Origin: Lentinula raphanica
Lineage: Eukaryota; Basidiomycota; Agaricomycetes; Agaricales; Omphalotaceae
Reading direction: 5' to 3'
DNA length: 64,000 nt
Assembly: GCA_027919835.1 (NCBI GenBank)
Contig: JANVFP010000033.1
Span: forward strand, 372,001-436,000
A program made the position numbers and the translations under genes. The notes beneath the pieces were generated by a model. That model did not search any database, was not told the origin of the DNA, and saw only the letters and a list, made by a program, of their open reading frames with translations. Below, in pieces: positions 45,689-57,299 of this stretch (within the stretch, counting starts at the first letter, position 1; each line of letters begins with the position of its first letter).

Positions 45689-48001
45689 GCCTTGAGCCGT
45701 CTTTTCTAAATTTGCATTTGACCCGCTCTCCAGGTACACTAAGAGGTTGTTCGCATGATAGATGTGTAGAGGGAGAGTGGAGCCTTTGTCTATCCAACAC
45801 ATCTAGACAGTGACTGATCTAAGTCGCAACATGTGTAACATATAGACGGTAAAGGATGTCTTGCTCTATGGTGGTATAACTCCGCGTGAAATGAGGATTT
45901 GTGTGGGCCAGAGAAGCTTGTGCTCATGTCGGGCCGTGACTTGATGACGCTTAACTCGATGGGTAGTGGTCCCCGGGTACGACTGGGTACGATCACAGGC
46001 GCTTTTAAAATAGCTCGACTTCAAATCGACCAGTACAATCTGCGCTTTTGATGCTGCATTGCACTTGCGTCAGTGGCTTCCACGTTCACGAGATGCTCAA
46101 GAAGAACAAAGAACACTGCTCGATATCCTCGGCCTCTTATAAATGACAGATCATAGCAAGACTTATGCATCTTCCCCACCTTCAATCTATTTCAATGCAG
46201 GCCACCTTGCCATATGGTGTGGCGTTTGTTCTGATGCTTCTTGGTGGGTTGAATGATAGCGCTATATCACTTGTTTTGGTGACTACAAAATTGAAGTGGA
46301 CTCTTTAACTTGAATCACTTTTGACCTAGGGGGTATCTAGTGGGCCGTACATATTCATGGGAAGCTTCTACAAACGCGTGTTGCGGCTCTGGTGGCGTGT
46401 CTTCGATTCCGTGTGTACGAGCACATTCAAACAGTTCGCTGGAAATACTATTCTGGCAACTTTCCCTGGAATATCGCTTCGAAAGACAACCGTGAACCAT
46501 TGTCCAACGATGCGCTCATAGCTGGTAATTTCCGGTGAAAATTCGACTCCACCTCAGAAGCGTTTGTGTGCACTCGGCCCTAGACATCTCTCTCAATGCC
46601 TTTTGTCTCGAAGCAATGTTCGAGTTCTCCGAAGGTGTGTATAACCATGTTAGGCTTGGACAAACCCACATTCGACATTGGATTATCTCGGCAAATTCAT
46701 CCATGAAACCAGCTATGAATACTTCGACCATATGTTGGATTTGTAAAAGAGAAGAGCTAGCCCACGGTGAGCTTGTGGACAAAAAGAAAACTTGCATCAT
46801 TGTGTAGCGGCAGCTAGGTCGGCGGTCCTAAATTTCTCATTCCAGTTGCAAGTAACAAATTTTTCCGAACAGTCTGTTGCCTGCCACCACCCAATCAACC
46901 ACCGACAGATAAATAAGTCAATGAGCGGGTGCTATTGGCAGTATTCTTCGTGATAGGCATTTTCCCTTTGCTGATTTTATACTCAGTGATGCAATTGCAG
47001 CTCAAGAGTATGGATTTGCATGGTTAACCTTTCTGCGGCTTGGGCCCGCTAAGAGGGTCCACCCTCGAATCCTCGTCGAGTTTGAAGGATTGCCGGAAGC
47101 CCCCCTCTCCTATCTTTGTCATATCCTCGTCTGCGAATTTACTCCATTGTATATGCCGGTGAGATAGATACATATTTGACACTGTTGTATGTGAACTGTA
47201 CAGCTTCTTTGGAACTCGCACGTTTAGGCTTTCTCCATTCCGATGTCCGTTTTCCTAACTTAACCAGAACACACATGGAATCTTCCGAAAGCTGATTCAT
47301 ATTAGTCACTTTCCACAGTGTTGGCCAAGTGCGTTTCACGCTGAGAATATCCTGACTCTCAGAAACTAAACTTCGAGCGGCAGGAAAGCCCGTGGTCTCA
47401 GGAAAGAACCGCTCGCTATCCTCCGCTATCTGAACTTATCGTACAACAATATAACCTGCGGCTAGCATGTTCTATCAAATACTGTCAACTATAGCTCTGA
47501 TTGACCAGCCCCACAATGTACTAAGTTTTCGTCGAATTTCGCTCAAGGCCGAGGTTGGGGTGGTCGGACGTGATAAAGTAAATCCAGTATGGCGTGAATT
47601 GCAGCCCGTTTATGTATTGTTGAGTACATGATGATGATAAGTATGTACATCCCATTGGTCTGTTTGAAGTTTCTCTATAGGTCGCAAGTGCCTCAGTCAT
47701 GGAGTGGACTGTTCGCAGTGCTCTGGTCATATTCGGAAACTGTACCACAATGTAAATTGCAGTTAATGAGATCTGCTTACTGTCTTGCTCTGCATCTAAA
47801 ACTCTATCCAAGGAATTCAGTCTCTGCCCGTTTAACAATCCTTTCCATTCGGTGCCGTAAGAGGTCCCAAAAAGGCCATAGACCCCATCAGTCAACTGCT
47901 ATTCGCGGACGAGAGTTATGGTTATTTTAATGAGGCCCTTTTGAGTGCATGTCATTTTCCCACTTTCTCTTTCTGTCTGACCAGCAGGACCCATTCCACT
48001 A
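45689..48001. other. 2.3-kb gene-poor region upstream of the WOPR gene
   Basis: The longest gap in the window. Several open frames of 60-124 codons on both strands (for example 47521-47895 minus, 46516-46800 minus) have no motif, signal peptide or splice partner. Developmental regulators of this class often have long upstream regions, so much of it may be regulatory or leader. No repeat or transposon end was recognised. Confidence 0.4.
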
Positions 48002-49158
48002 ATGCAGCGTGCAACGTGTACTGATATTCGAATCAGATCTCCTGCGGACGCTCGTGTTATCTTCCACGCTGTTCTGCACGACGTACTACCTATGGTCACT
48101 AGGCGTCTCGATGCTGAAGAACGAGCACTTATTTCACCTGGATCAGTTTATGTGTGGGAGGAAAGAGGCCCTCATGGGGATCTCACTGGTGTAAGTTTAT
48201 CATTGTGTCCATTGTTCCCGCTGAACCTTCTCTCGTAGGTGGGCATTGAGCGTTGGACAGATGGTGCGAAATCATTCATTCGAGAGAGGTAGAAACCGCC
48301 TTACGGAGAGCCTTAGGCATTCGGTGGGGTCCATCAAGAGTTAGAGAGGTGAGAAAGCCCCTTATGTGATCTATTTCATCTTATCAAATGAGAGAACATC
48401 GTATCAGGGATTTCTATTCTACCACGAGAAACAGGACCATCACTTCCTCTATTCAGACGAGGCAGGATACTTGAACAAGTAGGCATCCTTCTTAATAGCC
48501 ACGACGACCGCAGGCTGAATCATCATACGCAGGCCCAACCCAGCGAGGAACTCCTCTCGCACTATCTTGATAAAACAAACCTACACAGTTTTTGTGGAGA
48601 CCCCCAGAGGCCAGCGCAAGTGGCATCTAAGTCAGTAGCTCCGTTCTAACGACCACGATCATTGATCTCCATACTCACCCGATGACAGTCGCATACTTTA
48701 ACGAAGAATCGCTTCCGCACTTGCGAACTGTTGACGATTTGCCTCAGCTCGCTTCACTGCATGTCCCTCACGGGAAATACAAGAGCGCTCGCTCGACAAA
48801 AGGCCGACCAGACCACATCTTCAATCCAGACCAAGAGTCTGATTTTCCAAGGATCGAATATATTCCCTACAAACCGAAAAGTCCCCCCTCGGTCTCCGAT
48901 TGTTCATCACAATCATCGTCTTCGCCTGATCATTCTTCAATCACGGCAACCACGTTAAGGAAGTGGATGAACACCGATAGTTCATCTCAGCAGTATGGGC
49001 CCTCTACCAGTGCCCACGCCCGAAAGCGTCACAGTGCTCTAGGACAAATTAGTTCAGAGGATCTGGCGCCACTCGCATATCTCCAGTCCATGCCACCTCC
49101 TCGACGACACCCAGAAGATGAAAAAACGTTGATGCTACTCGCCTCGCGACGGCTGTAG
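48002..49158 (+). CDS. Gti1/Pac2 (WOPR-domain) transcription regulator
   Basis: WOPR proteins are fungal DNA-binding regulators of morphology, mating and virulence (Wor1, Ryp1, Gti1 relatives). The N-terminal half is clear: RIRSPADARVIFHAVLHDVLP, VTRRLDAEERALISPGSVYVWEE, then GIERWTDG joined across the intron 48264-48316 to IRWGPSRVREGFLFYHEK. The second WOPR part follows (ILIKQTYTVFVETPRGQRKWHL, AYFNEESLPHLRTVDDLP). First exons are 48002-48190, 48239-48263 and from 48317; six exons in all are likely, about 295 residues. The C-terminal third is Ser-rich, ending LMLLASRRL. A different GT inside AGAGAG|GTAG would break the frame; the GAT|G join restores the family motif. Nuclear. Confidence 0.92.
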
Positions 49159-49869
49159 AGCTGTCTTTTCACTGTCCTTACGATTGCCTCTTGTAGGTAA
49201 GCGTGCAAAGTGTCCACAGTCAGCTGCCGTCAACATGTTTGCATCACACTAGATGACTTGAATGACCAACCATACTGCCTCAGCTCCCCTCCATCTATAC
49301 TGCACTACCACATATACCCGTCCCTACCGAACGTCTGTTTTGTATCAATATTTCATATATCGAACATTGACTTGAAGCACTCACTCCAAGGAGACCTACA
49401 TAGGGAAAGTCCAAATGCAATCGATGTACGGACCTTGAGAGCATATAAAGTAACAAGCGAGTATTGCTCAAAAGAGTCAACATCATCTTGCCTTCCCGCT
49501 TTATTGGGGGGTAATGGGTAATTCTCTTTAGAAAGTTTGTGAGACGCTTTTGACTAGGTCGTATGCGTCAATGGAGAAAGTGAGGCACCGAATTTCCAAG
49601 ATTTTCATTTGGATGCACCTTGCTGGAGATCTAGAGGTCGACGAATTTGGCAGAGAACATATCTCACTATTACATCTTTGATGAACATTCTGAAATGAAG
49701 GTACCTCTGCAAGGTTATAGCCTTGCTGTGGCAAGGATATCAGCATATGAGTCTTGAACGTGATATGCGGAAATGGAGAGATTGATTAGTATGCTGCCGG
49801 TAGCCAACTAGGGTAAAAAAACAGGGGGAAATCATCCGAAGTCATCTGCTTCTCGTAACGTTCATCCCA
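49159..49869. other. Convergent 3' spacer, no gene seen
   Basis: 711 bp between the WOPR gene and the Vps3844 gene, which both end here. Short frames without motif on both strands. Likely 3' untranslated sequence; a run of seven or so A lies near 49815. Confidence 0.4.
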
Positions 49870-51031
49870 CTAGTCCTTCTTTGCATTCACGGCGGTGCCT
49901 GTCAACGTAGGTGGCAACATCTGCTCGCCTATCCCGTACAGCAAGGAAACGGATCCAAACACGAGGATGAGGAGCACAAGGGTACTACCGACGAAGAGAA
50001 CAAAGGGGCTGTTTGATTGGATAAGCACACAATATCATCCGCGAAGAAATAGGTACGCACCCGCTGACGTCTTTTCTCTCGCAACTCTCACCTACCCATA
50101 CCTCAGTCTTGACTTTGTTCCCCTCGCCCGTTTTAGTTGCAGAACATGTGCAAACAAAACAAGTTCGCCCAGTTTTCGAAGCTTCTACACATTGTCCACG
50201 GCCAGAGCAAGAAGAGGTAGCATTGTTGCAAGTATCCGCACTGGTGAAGCAGGTGGAAACCGACCCGATAGGTACCTGAGGAGGGGCGTGGCCAGGTAAA
50301 GGCACCTGAGAGGGAGCAGCTCGACGCTGAGCGCGTGAAGGAGTGGAAGAGTAGGTGAGAATAGCAAGCTGAAGCTGATCTTCGAGTGCCAGAGCATCTT
50401 TTACAAAAGTACGCGTTGCTTCTGCGGCACGTTCGTACTCGAAGCTCTCAGCACCATACTCCTTACGCAGGTCCGCAAGTGATGTGAGATCTAGAGCCGC
50501 GAAAGCAGATTGTTCTGCCTCAGTGAAGAATGCTCGCAACGAACGAAGTTCAGATGGATCCCAGATAGACATGTCGGCTTCGTAAGTGAAAGGGAAGGCG
50601 TGTCTTGCTCGGTGAATGTACGTTCTGATAACGGAGGAGAGAGAAGATACATGGGTATGTGTTGGCACGAACAGTTGAAACGACGGAGGAAAGTCATATG
50701 GGAGAGTAGCTGTTGAAGTCTGTTGGTTAAAATGTCGTAGATAGCATGAATACCACTTGCCTTCAGCATCGAGCTGCTCCATAGTCAAAATCAGTGCATT
50801 CTTCTGTCCAGCACCAACAAAGTTTACGGATCCATCTTGGTACGTTGCCCTCGACTGGTCCTGGAGAAATTCAAACTGTTCGAGACCAAGATGTTGTGAG
50901 AGAGCTAAGCTAGCATCTTCGGGAGAGAGCTGAGACCTCAGAGAAGAGGTTGAAGGGTTCAGATAGACGTTCACCGTCAGAGAGAGTCGAAATATTGAGA
51001 AGAGTGTTCCTAGACGGAGCCAGTTCATCAT
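49870..51031 (-). CDS. Vps3844/DUF3844 membrane protein
   Basis: The start at 51031 (MMNWLRLGTLFSIFRLSLTV) gives a signal peptide. A luminal region of about 230 residues (EDASLALSQHLGLEQFEFL, HVSSLSSVIRTYIHRA, FTEAEQSAFAALDLTSLADL) follows. Then comes the DUF3844 Cys-rich EGF-like block: CFTSADTCNNATSSCSGRG, CVEASKTGRTCFVCTC and the KTEVWVGESCERKDVS tail. One intron (about 50064-50016) joins it to a membrane segment FVLFVGSTLVLLILVFGSV and a short tail LPPTLTGTAVNAKKD. About 365 residues. Fungal relatives are ER/vacuolar sorting-associated. The domain layout and cysteine spacing match the family fully. Confidence 0.9.
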
Positions 51032-51263
51032 GAACGTTATGAGCAAGGTCGATCAGCGCCTGTAGGGTTAGGGCTACGGTTAAACGGGTCGTGGCTGTGG
51101 AGTCGCGTTATATGCCACTTCTACTCAACTCTACTCATCGTACATGCTCCACGAACTATTTCTTCGTCTATATCAACCTTTTCTTCATTTCAGCTGGAGA
51201 AGATCAGCTTGGCTGACAACTATCTTTAATCTTCTGTCCTTTTTCATCCGGAAACTTACTATC
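51032..51263. promoter_or_regulatory. Divergent Vps3844/F-box upstream region
   Basis: About 230 bp between the two starts (or 112 bp if the F-box gene begins at 51144). ATATAA on the minus strand (complement of 51108-51113) lies about 77 bp upstream of the Vps3844 start and is a plausible TATA box for it. Confidence 0.5.
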
Positions 51264-52553
51264 ATGCGCAGACGTTCACCATCTTTCCCAGATTTACCTG
51301 TAGAGGTTCTGATGGAGATATTCCAGTTTGCAACATATCTTCAGGAATCAGAAAGCATTCTTCCTCTGGATCCCTTTATTCCGCAACAAATATCTCACAA
51401 CGCATTAGGTCCTAACACTGACCTTTCCACAACCCGCACTAAATGTGCCCTTGTCCTCGTTTGTCGCTCATGGAGGAACGTTGCTATCCCATTACTATAT
51501 CGGAACCTCGTCATTCGTAGCCCACGGAAAGCGACACTTCTTCTCTCCGCATTGGAATCAAGCTATCAGACTCCACCAGGTACTACGACGCCCTCTCGAA
51601 GTCCCCTCCCTTCCGATCATGGTCGATTTGCCCGCCATCTCGAGATATTCACACATTCTCGAGGTTCAAATTCGTATAACTTCTTAATGACCATCTGCCG
51701 TGTCGTCCAGAGATGCCCGAATCTCCGGATCCTGAGTGGCTCATGGAACCACGCATTACCTTCTGGCTTCCGGCAGAGCATTTCTCAGATGTGCAAATCA
51801 AACGTGCGGGAGATGTTTTGGTCTGAGTCGGATCCAGACTCGTACAAACTCGCAGAGTTCATGAACTCCTTCCAGAACTTACGCGTCCTCGATATCAGTC
51901 GCATGACTGCTATGCATAACGAAAGCGCGCTGATATCCCTTCCATCGGTCCAGGATCTCATCATGTCCATCCACGCTGAGAGCGTGTCTTTGGCGACCTC
52001 GATGTCCGTGCCCAAGCTGCATACGCTTGTGATACGTCTTGACAATCAGAAGCTGTATCCTGAGTACAGCAAGCACATGAAATCTTTCCTACAGACCCAC
52101 GCCACCGCTATCAGGACCCTCCATCTTCTTCCCCCGCCAGGTCCAAACGATCAGACTCCCTTGCAAGATTTTCACACTCTATTTGAAGACTGCGCCTGTT
52201 TGGAGACCGTCACATTCCACGTGAATTCCACCCCTGACTTTCATCATCCTTCTGTGCGGCGAGTTGGCGTACGTGGTTTGAGCTCGGAGGCCTTCGACAG
52301 CAAGACCAACAACGGTAGTACGTGCTTGAAGACCCTGGCCGATCGATTGTGTTATCCTTGCTTAGAGACGGTCCGAACCGTTGAATATTTGGTCGAGAAT
52401 CACATCACCTCTCAAGATCACTACATCTGGTGGTGTGAACAGTTCGAGCGTCGAGGCGTTGATTTTCAGGACGGAGCAGGTATCGTTTGGTTGTATAGTG
52501 AGACGCAAGACGTTCAAGATACAGGCGGGACGCCCTCAAATGAAAAATCATAA
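51264..52553 (+). CDS. F-box-like protein
   Basis: Intronless. The frame is open from 51144 but the ATG at 51264 places the F-box at the N-terminus (MRRRSPSFPDLPVEVLMEIF, then CALVLVCRSWRNVAIPLLYR), the usual layout for agaric F-box proteins; it gives 429 residues. The upstream 40 codons (LHELFLRLYQPFL..) look like leader. The C-terminal part has loose leucine-rich repeats (LRVLDISRM, LPSVQDLIMS, LHTLVIRLD) that would bind a substrate. The protein is a predicted SCF ubiquitin-ligase adaptor. Members of this family are very numerous in mushrooms and the substrate is not predictable. Confidence 0.82.
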   Translation: MRRRSPSFPDLPVEVLMEIFQFATYLQESESILPLDPFIPQQISHNALGPNTDLSTTRTKCALVLVCRSWRNVAIPLLYRNLVIRSPRKATLLLSALESSYQTPPGTTTPSRSPLPSDHGRFARHLEIFTHSRGSNSYNFLMTICRVVQRCPNLRILSGSWNHALPSGFRQSISQMCKSNVREMFWSESDPDSYKLAEFMNSFQNLRVLDISRMTAMHNESALISLPSVQDLIMSIHAESVSLATSMSVPKLHTLVIRLDNQKLYPEYSKHMKSFLQTHATAIRTLHLLPPPGPNDQTPLQDFHTLFEDCACLETVTFHVNSTPDFHHPSVRRVGVRGLSSEAFDSKTNNGSTCLKTLADRLCYPCLETVRTVEYLVENHITSQDHYIWWCEQFERRGVDFQDGAGIVWLYSETQDVQDTGGTPSNEKS

Positions 52554-53345
52554 ACTATGTAACAGATTTTAATAGGTGCGCTGTCAACCTTTCGTTGAAT
52601 ACAGGTGCGAACCTTTCTTCCCTAGATATTTGCTGAAGTTATAATTCAAATTCAGAATTCAAAGTAATCGTTTGCTAGAGGCGGGTTCGCTCATGCTCAC
52701 ACTGGATGATACTTACTGGGACTCAAGCGGAAGCGTAGTTATCGTCCGTGAATATGTTCTTTGTACTATACTTCATCGACGGACTGAAAGTGGGTGTTAT
52801 CAGATTTCTTTATCTCTTTCTCTTCCTTCCGATCTTGAATGAGGTTTTCGCATTGCAGCTACGACGCCACTACTACCTTCGCACGGGAAGAAATGAGAGT
52901 TGATTGAACCCGTTGAACTGAATACTGCGGCGAAGTTCAAATTTTCCTCTACAGCAGATGGCAAATCACACACCGGCACCGAAGAAAGCAATGGAAGAAC
53001 AAGATGACTCGATAGCAGAGTCATTCTGCTATCAGGAGTATTCTGTACTACGCCAGGAACAGAATGATATGTGTTACGCAGCCGAACTCGCAGAAACTCT
53101 GCGATGGATTAGCAAAAAGTGAACGTGTCGACACCGTATCGACACGAGGTAGGATACTCAGCTGCTCACCACTAGCACTCCCTAGGATTCGCAATTCATA
53201 GTAGGGTTATTGAGTACCGGCGGGGCCATTCAGTGTCCAACGCGACACGAAATTTGGTATGACTCCATCCGAGTCGATCACCACTTCAAATCTGGTGCTG
53301 TGTACTGCATATTTAAGCTGTTGGTTTTTCCGAGTCATACTCAAC
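52554..53345. promoter_or_regulatory. Spacer and arrestin upstream region
   Basis: 792 bp. AT-rich 3' part of the F-box gene, then a region with GTATCGACAC-type short inverted word near 53130-53146. ATATTTAAG at 53309-53317 lies about 30 bp before the ATG at 53346 and may act as TATA box. No gene seen. Confidence 0.45.
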
Positions 53346-54931
53346 ATGTCACTACCGCCGCCTTCCTACGAGTCTTCTGACGCTCTGATACCAGATTATT
53401 CCATCGAGCCCAGAGCAGACGAACAAAGACTGCAGTACCAGCAGAAACGCCCGCTGCAAGGATTCGATCGACCGACTGGGGTTTTTGTCCAACAAAAAGA
53501 TGGGATCACCGTTGTCCTGAACCACCAAGAGAACAAAACACAAACTCCCTTCGTTGAACAATATTCGAACATCGAGGGTACTCTAATAATCGATGCGCCG
53601 GAATCCGCGTCGGAAGTCGTGTTGAAGGTATTTGTCAAACCTTCTTCATGATCTACATATGCATATCACCTCGTATATTCCATAGCTAACGGGAAATATT
53701 GAGGCAGTTTCACCAGCTACAGGATGGATATCAGTGACCGTCCTCGATCAAACACATACACTCTTCCGAAACTCGAGCGACGGTACAACATCGCAGTCAA
53801 ACTGCCCAAGCTCCCTCCCGTTCTCTTGTCCATTACCGCATACATTCAATTACAGCGGTCGAGAGTATCAGCTACCTCCGTCGTACTACGTCTTAATGGG
53901 AGGCCAAGGGCAAGCATACTATGCTAAATGCACATACAACTTTTCCGCCGTGGTTATTAAGGAGAGGTCGCGCCGTACAGCCTCGTTCCTGGGCAAAAAT
54001 AAAAAGTATCTATTGATTCACTGGCCTTTTCTATCCACTGATTTGTGTCCACGTATAGACATAGTAACAACTTCGTCATAGAATATATGCCTCGTTCACG
54101 ACCCCCCAGGCCGCTAGTAGGACATCCACTATCGGCGACAACATCAGAACGATTTCCAACTGGGAGTGAAGAATGGCGGCAATTCACGTATCAATTGAGC
54201 ACCAAATCTAAGAAGTATGCCTTAGAACCGTTGACATGCCAGGTGCGGCTCTTCAGGCTGGTACATCTAGCCTTATTACGAGTAACAGCTAACGTACTCG
54301 TCAGTTTTTCTTACCCTCTGTCGGCATATTTGGTATCAGAGACTCGATACCGTTCCATGTTCAGATAATTGGATCAACTGATTCCCTTGCCAAACTGCAA
54401 ACCGTCGCTGCAAAGAATGGTAGTAAGCTCTCTTTCCCCCGGATCCGAGCGTCAATCTGAAGCTCATATCATGCACTCAGAATCCATTTTTCGAGTTCAT
54501 CTCTTGAGACAGGTGACGATCAACAATAATGGGAAGCAAAGCGCGGTACATTTTCCCCTTGGAGAGGCGAAAATCAGTGTGGCACCTCTAGCGAATTCGA
54601 GTGGGACAACATCGTCTGGTCAAGGGCAACAGGGCAGTAGCTTGAGTTGGGAAGGAGCAGTCTGCTGTGACCTCGGCGAGGAAAAGATTGCACCTAGTTT
54701 CAATGCTGGTATCGTTTCTGTTATGGTACGTCTACTTGAATGTAGAATACTTCGCCCTCTCTGTGTCCTCCTCATTGCTCACATATCCTGGTCATTCTCC
54801 TGTAGGACTTTGTGATATTGGAGTTAGCCAAACCGGACAAAAGCCTTCTCAATCCGTTCAGGCAGGGGCATGGTGTTAGATTGGTGTCGAATTCCTGGAA
54901 GATCACCCGCAGTGAAACAGAAGGCTACTAG
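53346..54931 (+). CDS. Arrestin-like adaptor protein with PPxY-type motif
   Basis: MSLPPPSYESSDALIPDYS opens the protein with PPSY, the WW-domain-binding motif used by arrestin-related adaptors to recruit Rsp5-type ubiquitin ligases. The beta-rich arrestin parts follow in order: GTLIIDAPESASEVVLK; SPATGWISVTVLDQ; QLPPSYYVLMGGQGQAYYAK; VIEYMPRSRPPRPLVG; FLPSVGIFGIRDSIPFHVQI; RVHLLRQVTINNNGK. The end is FVILELAKPDK. About seven short exons; several joins (53628 region, 54014-54060, 54212 region) were checked in phase. About 380 residues. Likely role: ubiquitin-dependent traffic of membrane proteins. Some exon ends are approximate. Confidence 0.78.
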
Positions 54932-55547
54932 ATAATAATTTATGAACACAGGTTACAGAGGGTTTTTTGCACTCAGTTTGGCGAAAACCCATATGCATGA
55001 TCTAACAAAAGCAGTACAGGCGAGTACACAGGTGACTTTGATAAGTCGAGATTTCCCGTTCTCCCGCTCAATTTCGCTAATTATCAAGCGCATCAATCGC
55101 GGCGGAGTATCGCGGCAGTCTGGGCCAGTGAGAACTACTATCAGGACTGTTGCAATTGCTCAAACAACGCCTCAGGACTTTTTCAAAGTTGGACTTGTTA
55201 ACGTTATCGATACATATACATATACATTGGCTAGCTGTTCTACGCTGTTCTACGTTGGCCAGTGTTCACTCAAGTGCAATTCAACTGCATCAAGATTCAA
55301 AGCATCGCTTCGGGACACTGCTGTGAGTTGGATATCGATCGTATGTGATCACTATCTGCTGATGCACTCTATCGCACTGCATGCGTGGGAACGTTCCTAT
55401 CACTCTCCTTCAAAAGCACAGGCTCGAGTTAGCCAATGCCTATCGTACTTCATTCCCCCGCCGCTGGTCGGTCCATTCTCACTAAAAGATATCTGCATCT
55501 GAAAATCTAAACTCGAAACTGCACTCGCACGTTGCTCAACACTATCG
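54932..55547. other. Spacer with a long unexplained open frame
   Basis: 616 bp. A plus-strand frame of 186 codons (54942-55502) spans almost all of it but shows no domain, odd composition and no clear splice sites; a CATATACATATACA simple repeat sits inside it. It is probably chance or decayed sequence. The CT-rich end before 55548 fits a promoter for the next gene. Confidence 0.3.
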
Positions 55548-56500
55548 ATGATGCTCTTTACACCTTTCTCATACTTGAGTCTTCTTCTCCCCGCCTACAT
55601 ACTAGCGACACCGATTACTGTCAGTTCGGTGGGTGCTGTTCGAATACGATCGTCTATAATTGCTCCCTGACACCAAACCTGCTACCTTCTGCAGGATACA
55701 TCAGCTCAGGACCCTTCGTATAAGCCCTCCATTCATGCTCGCGCGGGGCTTGCACTAGAGCCTGCTGAGGCAGACTATACGGCCGAGCTCACGCTTTATA
55801 CTCCAGAGTCGCAGGATGAAGACATCTCGGAGGCCTTCGCAGCCGGAATCAGTAATGTTATGGAGGTCGTACTTCCATCCATTCTACCCTTTGTTCATGT
55901 GGAGCACCGAAACAAAGTCCGAGTCAATCTCGAGAAATTCCTCTCCTTTCGAGTCACCCAGCTGACTTATTGTGCTTCCCCACCACATTCGGATGATGAC
56001 AACCTGTCCCGAGACCACTACATGGTGGACGTCAAGTTGAAGGACAAGTCGAATCAACCACTCGATTTCCTTGATCATACTTTGTATTTTTTGAAAAGTG
56101 TGTACGATGCTGCAATCGGTGAACAATTTATAGCAGCGTACGTGGTTCGTCTCCAGGGTGAGGGCTATATCTACTATGCCCATGGTGCTCATAATAGTAG
56201 ATGGCACTTCGTCACTTTTGCGCACCAAACACTCGGGGACTCGGTCAGTCCTGTTGAGAATATATTAAACGCTTCACACTGATTGTGCTGCAGATTGACA
56301 CTATTCGTTCCCCTTTCGAAATGGGACGTTGGCGACCACGCTCAAGAACCAACGAACACACTAAAATTGACAAAAAAAGTGTTTTTCTGTTCAAGGAGGC
56401 AGAGGCGAGGAAAGGTTGGCTCCAGAGTGCTCGAACAATGTTTGTAAGTGGGAAGGGGGGGTCAGGAAGTGGTACTTCAGGGAGTCGTACTTCAAGTTGA
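55548..56500 (+). CDS. Novel secreted protein with a decayed neighbour copy
   Basis: Two ATGs in a row at 55548 start a signal peptide (MMLFTPFSYLSLLLPAYILA, cleavage near TP-ITV). Exons 55548-55628, 55695-56243 and 56294-56500 join in phase 0 and give 278 residues. The mature part reads QDPSYKPSIHARAGLALEP, TAELTLYTPESQDEDISEAF, NLEKFLSFRVTQLTYC, FLDHTLYFLKSVYDAAIG and VRLQGEGYIYYAHGAHNSRW. The last exon is basic and Ser/Gly-rich. The repeated beta-strand-like pattern suggests a compact extracellular domain, but no family is recognised. A second, broken version of the same sequence follows at 57.3-58.1 kb. Confidence 0.72.
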
Positions 56501-57299
56501 AACTTGAAGCGGTTCGTCGTACTAGACAGTGTCAGCAATTCTTCACTTATTGCCTTCACTTTCACAAGTCATTATTATCTCCGAGTCTTCTTCGTTCCAT
56601 CAGTCCGGTGTGAGAGAGACTCGGAGAAGAATAAACGCAGTGCGAACGACTGATTAGACAATAATTTGCTGTCATGAGCAGGGTTCCGGAGGGGGGATTG
56701 ACGGAGGACCCGGTCATGAAATTGAGATGAAGGCAGAAAAATAGTACCAACTACCAAGAGTCGTAGCCCTCGCGTTACTGTGATGCATATGCATAATCAT
56801 GGTACGAGCACTTTCCAAGCTCGATGTCGAGAGGACCTATAAGTACTATGCTCGATTCGTCGTTTTGATGATCACCGCGAGTCAGGATCATCCGATACGA
56901 TGATTAAACAAATATACTACCTTGATAGATTGTGATAGGTAGGATGTTGGATTATGATATATGATGACTGGAGTCATATGGGACGGTAATTCAAAAGCTG
57001 CTGGTCCGAGTCCTCACTAGTCTGATAAACTCAGAACGCGGTGCGGACACTGTGCTTGAATAGACCTGGAGCCTGGGTTTTGCTCTTTCAAACATAGGTT
57101 GTTACACTGGCCCATCGTTATTCATCTCCGTCGTGAACCGTACAATGCTCACTGGTACCATTGCATAATGTGGATCCCCTTAAGTTTGCGGCCAAACATG
57201 ATCTGCCTTCTACTTGACTTTTCTGTTCAGTGTTCCCTAGCACTTGTTTAATTATCATACAGCTATTTCTCTCTATCTCAAAGTGTCAAGAGGATATAT
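56501..57299. other. Spacer, no gene seen
   Basis: 799 bp between the secreted-protein gene and its decayed copy. AT-rich; short frames only. Confidence 0.4.

Noticed and set aside
47521..47895. Minus-strand open frame of 124 codons upstream of the WOPR gene.
   Set aside because: No recognisable domain and composition like non-coding sequence; kept only in the description of the spacer.
48264..48316. Apparent frame break in the WOPR gene just after WTDG.
   Set aside because: Using the GT after GAT-G as donor and the CCTTAG acceptor restores WTDGIRWGPSRVRE, the family motif.
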